Made by a program: the position numbers and the translations under genes. From Steroidobacteraceae bacterium (GTDB taxonomy: Bacteria > Pseudomonadota > Gammaproteobacteria > Steroidobacterales > Steroidobacteraceae), in NCBI GenBank assembly GCA_025927665.1, contig JAICKZ010000071.1, forward strand, positions 1 to 11,875: DNA of 11,875 bases, in the 5' to 3' direction. Positions 7,265-11,875 of the stretch are shown here, piece by piece (position 1 is the first letter of the stretch; every line of letters begins with the position of its first letter). Under the pieces are notes generated by a model. That model was not told the origin of the DNA. It did no database searches and worked only from the letters and a program-made list of their open reading frames with translations.

Positions 7265-7572
7265 TTACGCAACAATATTTGCTGTGATTTGATATGTCCA
7301 TAATTCCCCGAGAGAGCTCGGGGAACGTTCTCCACATCCACATGATGGCGACAGCGTACCATCGCAACATTTCTGAGAGCTGCCTGCACATCCACATACA
7401 CCGCCGTGGTGAGAACAACAGCCGGAACGATCAGCATTCGTTACTGCGAATGCCAAGGCGTTGGTGCTTTCCCTGCATGCAGTGATGGAATCTATTTTTA
7501 TCTTTATTGGCGACGAGTCTGCGAATAACGATGAAGACGCAATTATTAATGCAGTAATGAATACAGTTTCAT
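7265..7572 (-). pseudogene. Cys-rich secreted protein, apparently broken by a one-base deletion after the start codon
   Basis: On the minus strand the frame ending at the TAA at 7265-7267 is open back to about 7575 and encodes ETVFITALIIASSSLFADSS, an obvious signal-peptide core with an LFA cleavage site. Later comes DRSGCCSHHGGVCGC...KCCDGTLSPSCGC. I recall the GCCSHHGGV..C and DGTLSPSC motifs from short secreted bacterial proteins, without a named function. The frame has no ATG of its own. The nearest ATG, at 7572-7570 on the minus strand, is followed by AAACTG in another frame and stops after eight codons. Adding one A to the AAA run (7567-7569) would give MKTVFITALIIA in the right frame. 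The gene is therefore either a recent pseudogene, a sequencing error in a homopolymer, or expressed by slippage. The residues after CGCGE (SPSSLGELWTY...) do not look like part of the motif region and may be a run-on tail. Confidence 0.6.
7304..7325. repeat. Perfect 9-bp hairpin with tetraloop
   Basis: TTCCCCGAG (7304-7312) and CTCGGGGAA (7317-7325) form a perfect GC-rich stem closing a four-base loop. It lies in the 3' part of the minus-strand Cys-rich frame and downstream of the plus-strand secreted gene. Neither side has a proper T-run, so it is at best a weak terminator. It may instead stabilise a transcript 3' end. Confidence 0.5.
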
Positions 7573-8086
7573 AATTGACCTACACATCAGCGGTGGATTT
7601 TACTATCACCGACGGTAGGCATAATCAATTGATATCATCGGTACTACGCCTCAGTGCCCGAATGCATTAGGTAATAGAAGTCGCATGGATATAAAAGCGA
7701 CGCCACGAAACGAGTTCAGTGCACGATGATGGCTCGCTCGGTTGATGTTACTCTTTCAAAATTTCAAGGCTGCGATGAAGGTCATCAGAAGGATGAAAAA
7801 TTGCATACAATAGGACGTACTACGTTGACAGCGATACGCTCAGAACAGCGAACAGAAAATTACAATCATTCGTTACACAATTCAACGTTTCGCAATAGCA
7901 TTTATTACTCAGGCGCTCCGACAATCATGCCATTATCCTTGGTGCCCTTACAATTAGTACTCAACCGGCTAATCAATCGTCTACCACGTACGAAATCTGG
8001 TTGATGACTCAAAACCACCATGAGTTAAATTATCATGCATACAATATAGACATGACGGATTTTTCATACGCAGCTAAAATGCAACC
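7573..8086. other. 514-bp gene-poor stretch before ldtD
   Basis: The first part (7579-7619) can fold into a nested hairpin upstream of the Cys-rich gene. A short inverted repeat GTCGC...GCGAC lies near 7680-7700. An open frame at 7726-8004 (92 codons) has no signal peptide, no domain and no convincing ribosome site, and I do not believe it codes. The rest must hold the ldtD promoter, but no strong -35/-10 pair stands out. Confidence 0.5.
7579..7619 (-). promoter_or_regulatory. Nested hairpin in the leader of the Cys-rich gene, overlapping its probable ribosome site
   Basis: CCTAC (7579-7583) pairs with GTAGG (7615-7619), and inside them CGGTG (7591-7595) pairs with CACCG (7607-7611). On the minus strand the arm nearest the ATG reads GTAGG, and its AGG is the only Shine-Dalgarno-like sequence ahead of the ATG at 7572. 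If formed in RNA, the fold would hide that site. The stems are short, so this is a weak structural prediction. Confidence 0.3.
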
Positions 8087-9757
8087 ATGCATCACCTTCG
8101 TAAAAGCCTGTTCTTGAGATGGTTGGCCTATATTTTTCTGGCTTTGAATGTAACTACCACTGCCCATGGTCAAGAAGTCGCCAGCTATGTGAACGACGCG
8201 TTAATACGAGCGATCTCTGCTGACAATCTCAATCCGGATCGTAGGTTGCTGATGTCGCTCTATCAGCAACATGATGATGAACTATTATGGTTTGCTGAGA
8301 AGACTGCAACGACTCAGGCTTTTGAAATTCTTAAAGTCCTTAACAATGCAGCCAGCTATGGTTTGAAACCTGAGGACTATAATGCGCAGATTCTCATGAA
8401 CCGGTTGAGCTTGCTTGCCGATGCTGTTCAGCGCGGAGAAGATATCGTAGATACTCGCGTCGCACTTGATCTAGATATCAGTATGGCGGTATTGCGTTTT
8501 ATTCGACATCTACATTGCGGACGCATCAACCCTCGCGACGCGGGATTTAATCTCAACTCGAATCATGCGGATCAATTCGATGAATTAAGTATTGTGACGG
8601 CGCTGACTACGTCAAATGATCTGTCGCATGTCGTGGCAACAATCGAACCACAATTTCTACATTATCAATTGTTGAAGATGGCGTTGACGCGTTATCGACA
8701 ATTGATGACCAATCCTGATCTGACTAATTTGCCGGCTTTTACAGCTCGTTCCATCAAGCCCGGCGAGACATACGAAGGAGCATCAGCGTTACGTCGTTTA
8801 TTGATTGTAGAGCAAGATATGACTGCGGAGCAGTCCATCGACGATGACGATAACTTGTTGGATCCGTCGTTGGTGCAAGGACTTATGAATTATCAGAGGC
8901 GCCACGGATTGCCGATAGATGGATCACTGGGCAAACAAACTTTTATTGCGTTGACAACGCCATTTGAAGTACGAGCTCAACAAATTGAACTTACGTTGGA
9001 ACGTTGGCGATGGCTGCCATCGATAGCGTCGCCGATGATCGTGGTGAATATTCCTCAATTCAGATTGTTTGCATTTAATACCATTGACGATCGCGAAGCC
9101 AATTTACTGCGAATGGATGTGATTGTTGGACAGACATTTGTGCATACACAAACGCCGGTGTTCCTCGCAGACCTTAAATACGTGGTGTTTCGGCCTTATT
9201 GGGACGTTCCAGCTGACATCGTCAAGCGAGAAATCCTTGGTGAAATAAATCGTCATCCAGATTATCTGCAGCGTAATCAGTTTGAATTGGTGGATGGAAA
9301 CGGCGATAACTCTCCCGTTGTTCCAGCAACTAGTGAGAACATCGCACGGCTTGCGGCAGGATCGCTTCGCTTGCGGCAACGGCCGGGCGTGAACAATGCA
9401 TTGGGTGAAGTGAAATTTATGTTGCCCAATAATTACAATGTTTATCTGCACTCAACGCCTGCCAAAAAATTATTTGCTGCGCCGCGTCGCGCGTTCAGTC
9501 ATGGCTGCATTCGCGTGAGTGATCCTGCGGCCTTGGCGGAATATGTTCTGCGTTATGCTGCCGACGAGTGGGATCGAGCGCGTATAGAAGATGCCATGCA
9601 GGGCAGTGAGAATCAACGCGTGTACTTAAAAACACCGATACCGGTCATGATTGTGTATGGAACTGCCATTGCGAATGAAGCGGGTCAAGTGCTGTTCTAT
9701 GACGATATTTATGGCAATGACAAAAGATTATCAAGATTACTGCAGAAGAGTTATTAG
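8087..9757 (+). CDS. ldtD: L,D-transpeptidase of the LdtD (YcbB) type
   Basis: This periplasmic peptidoglycan enzyme forms 3-3 (mDAP-mDAP) cross-links through a cysteine nucleophile and is insensitive to most penicillins. The 556-residue precursor has a signal peptide or N-terminal anchor (MHHLRKSLFLRWLAYIFLALNV...AHG). An N-terminal scaffold region follows (about 35-250), then a PG_binding_1 repeat (about 257-292, LVQGLMNYQRRHGLPIDGSLGKQT) and the YkuD catalytic domain (about 317-525). Catalytic residues are His455 (YLHSTP) and SHGCIRVSDP with His472 and Cys474. FRPYWDVPADIVKREIL (368-384) is the conserved YcbB-type segment before the capping loop. This order and length match E. coli LdtD (about 615 residues) rather than the short ErfK/YbiS proteins. 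The gene converges with the mepK-like gene, with 36 bp between the two stops. Confidence 0.88.
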   Translation: MHHLRKSLFLRWLAYIFLALNVTTTAHGQEVASYVNDALIRAISADNLNPDRRLLMSLYQQHDDELLWFAEKTATTQAFEILKVLNNAASYGLKPEDYNAQILMNRLSLLADAVQRGEDIVDTRVALDLDISMAVLRFIRHLHCGRINPRDAGFNLNSNHADQFDELSIVTALTTSNDLSHVVATIEPQFLHYQLLKMALTRYRQLMTNPDLTNLPAFTARSIKPGETYEGASALRRLLIVEQDMTAEQSIDDDDNLLDPSLVQGLMNYQRRHGLPIDGSLGKQTFIALTTPFEVRAQQIELTLERWRWLPSIASPMIVVNIPQFRLFAFNTIDDREANLLRMDVIVGQTFVHTQTPVFLADLKYVVFRPYWDVPADIVKREILGEINRHPDYLQRNQFELVDGNGDNSPVVPATSENIARLAAGSLRLRQRPGVNNALGEVKFMLPNNYNVYLHSTPAKKLFAAPRRAFSHGCIRVSDPAALAEYVLRYAADEWDRARIEDAMQGSENQRVYLKTPIPVMIVYGTAIANEAGQVLFYDDIYGNDKRLSRLLQKSY

Positions 9758-9793
9758 CCACAATCATTCCAGTTGATAACAATCTTGATTACA

Positions 9794-10369
9794 TCAACCC
9801 AGCCAGGTTCGCACGCGTCCAGTATCTAAATGCACAAAGTCTGACTTGGCATAAAAACCTACGCCACCACGTTGCGCAGATAGCGCCAGTTGCTGCAACT
9901 TCTTGGTTGAAAATCCGGTGACCCGCACATCGATGGCTTGCCCCACTATGTGCAAGCTGTGCTCCGCAACACCTGAAGAATGTTTGTGCATAAATGCATT
10001 CGTTTGTGGTGATCGATAAGCCGAGATCACTTCATAAGTGGCCTCGCGATCTGCCAAGGTTTGCAAGTCATACAAAATATCAAACAATTTTCTGTCCATG
10101 ACAGTGGTTTCGTTGGTGCGAAAATCACGCAGAAAATAGTTGAGTTGAGACAGATTGTGATTTTGATAGACGCCGTTACTCCAGTACATCGTTGATAATT
10201 TTTCGCCGGTATGAGTGTGTACAAAAGATAATGAGCGACTGTCATTTGGGGCAGCACTTGTAGCCAGAGGCGGCAATAATAATGCAGCACTAAGTGCACA
10301 ACGTAGAAGTGAGCGTCGCGAAATAATTCGAGAATGTTCATTTCGCTCTGATGTGGAAGGGCTAGTCAT
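9794..10369 (-). CDS. mepK: MepK-like peptidoglycan endopeptidase (DUF882/YcbK), Tat-exported
   Basis: MepK is a periplasmic zinc metallo-endopeptidase that preferentially cuts 3-3 cross-links, the kind LdtD makes. The chosen start (ATG 10369-10367) gives 191 residues; E. coli MepK has 182. The signal is twin-arginine (SRRSLLRCALSAALLLPPLA, Arg18-Arg19, cleavage near TSAAP). The LAS-type zinc site is complete: His140 and Asp147 in HIVGQAIDVR, and His180 in FVHLDTG. The 7- and 40-residue spacings equal those I recall for E. coli MepK (His133/Asp140/His173). SAYRSPQTN (116-124) is also typical. The frame is open 26 codons further upstream, but those residues lack any signal character ahead of the Tat motif. 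The start has no clear Shine-Dalgarno. In E. coli the gene lies beside ldtD on the same strand; here it faces it. Confidence 0.88.
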   Translation of the reverse strand: MTSPSTSERNEHSRIISRRSLLRCALSAALLLPPLATSAAPNDSRSLSFVHTHTGEKLSTMYWSNGVYQNHNLSQLNYFLRDFRTNETTVMDRKLFDILYDLQTLADREATYEVISAYRSPQTNAFMHKHSSGVAEHSLHIVGQAIDVRVTGFSTKKLQQLALSAQRGGVGFYAKSDFVHLDTGRVRTWLG

Positions 10370-10397
10370 AGAACACCGGGAAAACAAATCGGTAGAG

Positions 10398-10428
10398 AAT
10401 ATAACCTCACCAGTGAGGGTCTTGGCAA
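10398..10428 (-). promoter_or_regulatory. Candidate mepK promoter with a palindrome between -35 and -10
   Basis: On the minus strand TTGCCA (10428-10423) is followed after 18-19 bp by TTATAT/TATATT (10404-10398), about 30 bp before the mepK start. The spacer contains a dyad of six-base arms, CCTCAC-CA-GTGAGG (10405-10418). A repressor bound there would block RNA polymerase. The hexamers are imperfect and the spacing is long, so confidence is low. Confidence 0.3.
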
Positions 10429-10615
10429 GTAATTCAATCCACAACACCTCTTCAAATCAGAATTTAGGTTCGTACATGCGTTGAAACGTGAACCAATTAC
10501 GGTCTTTGGCGAGGTTACCGTCCGTTTTGTCCGCACCATCTTAACTATCACTTTCTATATTTCGTTGTTCGATATCGTTTCTGGATTGAGCTACTTCACC
10601 TCTATGCTTACTTTT

Positions 10616-11050
10616 TCAGATTTCTTTGATGTCGGCTTCCAATATCCGTTCAGCACGTAATGAATTGCCAATCAAACAACCATGTTCGGCTTTATCCAAC
10701 GCCTGCCTGCATCGTGTTGGCTCTGTTCCGACTGGAACAATTAACATGACTTGCAAGTTCATTCTGGTGAATCTGGACTCACCTTCGATTCGTTCCAGCG
10801 CGCCTGATACATCGCAAGTAAGTTGAGACCATTCAATCTTAAATGCACGCGCCACCGAACGAAAAGTAAGAATGAAGCAATCTGCTACCGTAGCACACAG
10901 CAATGTTTCCGGTGACCACTGATCACCGGGTCCATCGAACTCCGCAGGTGGTGCGGAGACAAGCAGCGGTACATTTGGAGAGTTTATTGACACCAAGCCT
11001 GTCGATGTACCGTTGGCGGTCACTTTATATATATGCGGATAGGGCTGCAT
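10616..11050 (-). CDS. OsmC-family protein
   Basis: OsmC/Ohr proteins are cytoplasmic homodimeric thiol peroxidases that reduce organic hydroperoxides using a pair of cysteines; many members have no tested substrate. The 144 residues fit the family length. The two conserved cysteines are present: Cys58 in the central helix (LLCATVADCFILTF) and Cys125 in AEHGCLIGNSL. WSPETLL (45-51), just before the first helix, supplies the usual acidic residue (Glu48). It looks closer to the general OsmC subgroup (YhfA-like) than to Ohr, but I cannot assign the subgroup firmly. The gene starts 10 bp after the DUF2892 gene ends, so the two are probably co-transcribed; a weak AAGG precedes the ATG. Confidence 0.85.
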   Translation of the reverse strand: MQPYPHIYKVTANGTSTGLVSINSPNVPLLVSAPPAEFDGPGDQWSPETLLCATVADCFILTFRSVARAFKIEWSQLTCDVSGALERIEGESRFTRMNLQVMLIVPVGTEPTRCRQALDKAEHGCLIGNSLRAERILEADIKEI

Positions 11051-11060
11051 TACTTGTACC

Positions 11061-11267
11061 TTACGCTTTGTCTTTAAGTACTGGAGAAGTGTTTATACCC
11101 AGCAACGAATACAACAGGCATGAACCCGCTAAACCGGTTACCAACGGTATAGTGCCAATGAGGCCAATCCAACGCATATCAGTTTTCAATAAGAAAACAA
11201 GACTGAGCAAGGCAACACCGAGCACAATGCGAATGATCTGATCAATGCTACCGACGTTCTTTTTCAT
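11061..11267 (-). CDS. DUF2892 (YgaP-like) small inner-membrane protein
   Basis: This 68-residue protein matches the DUF2892/YgaP transmembrane domain. It has a short polar start (MKKNVGSIDQIIR), one hydrophobic helix (IVLGVALLSLVFLL), a loop with a conserved Trp, and a second helix ending in GSCLLYSLLGINT. Family members often end this motif with a cysteine after INT; here it is Ser, while the internal Cys remains. The function of the family is not established; in YgaP the domain anchors a rhodanese, which is absent here. The start at 11267 is chosen from the family's usual N-terminus and an AGGAG eight bases upstream. A longer start at 11330 would overlap the preceding gene's stop (ATGA) and add 21 residues. 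It lies between a nucleotidyltransferase gene and an OsmC gene. Confidence 0.82.
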   Translation of the reverse strand: MKKNVGSIDQIIRIVLGVALLSLVFLLKTDMRWIGLIGTIPLVTGLAGSCLLYSLLGINTSPVLKDKA

Positions 11268-11275
11268 GACATGTA

Positions 11276-11280
11276 CTCCT
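11276..11280 (-). promoter_or_regulatory. Ribosome binding site that sets the DUF2892 start
   Basis: The minus strand reads AGGAG here, followed by eight bases (TACATGTC) and ATG 11267-11265. This favours the short 68-residue form over the in-frame upstream ATG at 11330. Confidence 0.65.
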
Positions 11281-11326
11281 AAGTTTTCAATATTTAAGTT
11301 CATCTCATTTTCATAAATTCGTGGCA

Positions 11327-11875
11327 TCATGCCCTCAACGAACTGCGGATCTGCAATTTGGCATGTTGTGCCGCCAGGTTTAATAAACCATTGAGTGGCA
11401 TCATTTCGTTTTCATCAAAGCCTTTCATATGCGACAACCGATTTAATGTCTGTACAACACGCTGCGGTGTACCCAGATCATTCCAACCACATTGTGGTAC
11501 CGTCAGCACTTGCAGCGCAGTCATCTCTTTCTGCAGAACATCGCGCGAAAAATCAAAGTTGGACAAGGTTCGATAGAGATGTGAGGCCGCTGTTGCGTTT
11601 TCAGGATTGGCTTCGTCATAAGCCACGACAGCTTGCATCTCTGTGACCAGCTGTGGACTATGTTTTACGTATAAGCGTAATAATGCTTGGCCACGTGCAA
11701 CCATGATAAAGGTGTTCCACAATGCGCCGTGTTCAATCAAAGATTGTGCAAGCATGCTTGATGGTTTCTCAACGAATCGCTCAACATGCGACAAAGAGTC
11801 ACCATTTTTTTCACCGGGAACGATATAACCTAACTCAGGATCCGCTTCATCGGGTGTAATGCCCATCAAGATAAT
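11327..11875 (-). CDS. Sugar-phosphate nucleotidyltransferase, mannose-1-phosphate guanylyltransferase-like (5' end beyond the right edge)
   Basis: This is the C-terminal part (about 182 residues) of an NTP_transferase-family enzyme, which joins a sugar 1-phosphate to a nucleoside triphosphate to make an NDP-sugar for polysaccharide synthesis. The frame is open to the window edge (IILMGITPDEADPELGYIVPG), so the start lies outside. Visible motifs are GITPDEADPELGYI, VERFVEKPS (the conserved EKP sugar-site motif) and GALWNTFIMVA, which point to mannose-1-phosphate guanylyltransferases, and later CGWNDLGTPQRVVQTL, the usual WxDxGTP-like end of the catalytic domain. No mannose-6-phosphate isomerase domain follows, so it is not the bifunctional ManC type. 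GDP-mannose specificity is inferred from motif similarity only. The DUF2892 gene follows on the same strand after about 60 bp. Confidence 0.8.
   Translation of the reverse strand: MILMGITPDEADPELGYIVPGEKNGDSLSHVERFVEKPSSMLAQSLIEHGALWNTFIMVARGQALLRLYVKHSPQLVTEMQAVVAYDEANPENATAASHLYRTLSNFDFSRDVLQKEMTALQVLTVPQCGWNDLGTPQRVVQTLNRLSHMKGFDENEMMPLNGLLNLAAQHAKLQIRSSLRA

Noticed and set aside
7294..7485. Plus-strand open frame over the Cys-rich region
   Set aside because: It is antisense to the minus-strand frame, whose repeated Cys motif and signal peptide are far more convincing.
7967..7985. GGCTAATCAA, the same ten bases as at the right end of the 948-1094 element
   Set aside because: Similarity does not extend into the rest of the terminal repeat and no partner arm is nearby, so it is not a second copy.
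7726..8004. 92-codon open frame with two ATG codons at its start
   Set aside because: There is no good ribosome site, signal, domain or coding-like residue pattern. It lies in a gap where random frames of this size are expected.
8001..8030. TTGATG and TTAAAT at 18-bp spacing with an ACTCA/TGAGT dyad, a possible ldtD promoter
   Set aside because: Each box matches the consensus at only four of six positions in an A+T-rich gap, which is not distinguishable from chance.
9772..9798. GTTGAT...ATCAAC inverted repeat between the convergent ldtD and mepK genes
   Set aside because: It has six pairs around a 15-base loop, no T-run, and overlaps the mepK stop codon; it is likely chance.

Overview
The window reads as a chromosomal segment of a Gram-negative proteobacterium, most likely a gammaproteobacterium. 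The support is an outer-membrane lipoprotein-release permease (LolC/LolE family), an LdtD-type L,D-transpeptidase beside a MepK-type endopeptidase, a Tat-exported high-potential iron-sulfur protein (HiPIP), and GabT/GabD enzymes of the enterobacterial type. Species cannot be named from this sequence. I see no rRNA, tRNA, CRISPR array, transposase or phage gene.

Layout. (1) 1-953: the 3' part of a LolC/LolE permease; its last residue and stop codon lie inside a 147-bp element with 19-bp inverted ends (948-1094). (2) 1143-1910: a TauE/SafE-family membrane protein. (3) 2009-6439: a tight co-directional block of gabT, gabD, glutamate dehydrogenase and a HiPIP. The gene order makes chemical sense: GabT moves the amino group of GABA to 2-oxoglutarate, GabD oxidises succinic semialdehyde to succinate for the TCA cycle, and glutamate dehydrogenase can regenerate 2-oxoglutarate and release ammonium. 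The HiPIP is a periplasmic electron carrier whose link to this pathway is unknown. (4) 6719-7246: an unrecognised small secreted protein. (5) 7265-7572, minus strand: a cysteine-rich secreted protein that appears to be broken by one missing base just after its start codon. (6) 7573-8086: a gene-poor stretch. (7) 8087-10369: a convergent pair of peptidoglycan enzymes, LdtD-like (+) and MepK-like (-). Known chemistry makes them opposites: one forms 3-3 cross-links and the other cuts them. (8) 10616-11875, minus strand: a run of three genes, a sugar-phosphate nucleotidyltransferase (cut by the right edge), a DUF2892 membrane protein and an OsmC-family protein.

Shorter gaps (6440-6718 and 10370-10615) hold no gene I can support. 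The second has a palindrome and promoter-like hexamers upstream of mepK.

The best leads for something not routinely annotated are the palindromic MITE-like element that supplies the lol gene's stop codon, and the frameshifted Cys-rich secreted gene with a structured leader. I did not find convincing evidence of a wholly new multi-gene system.
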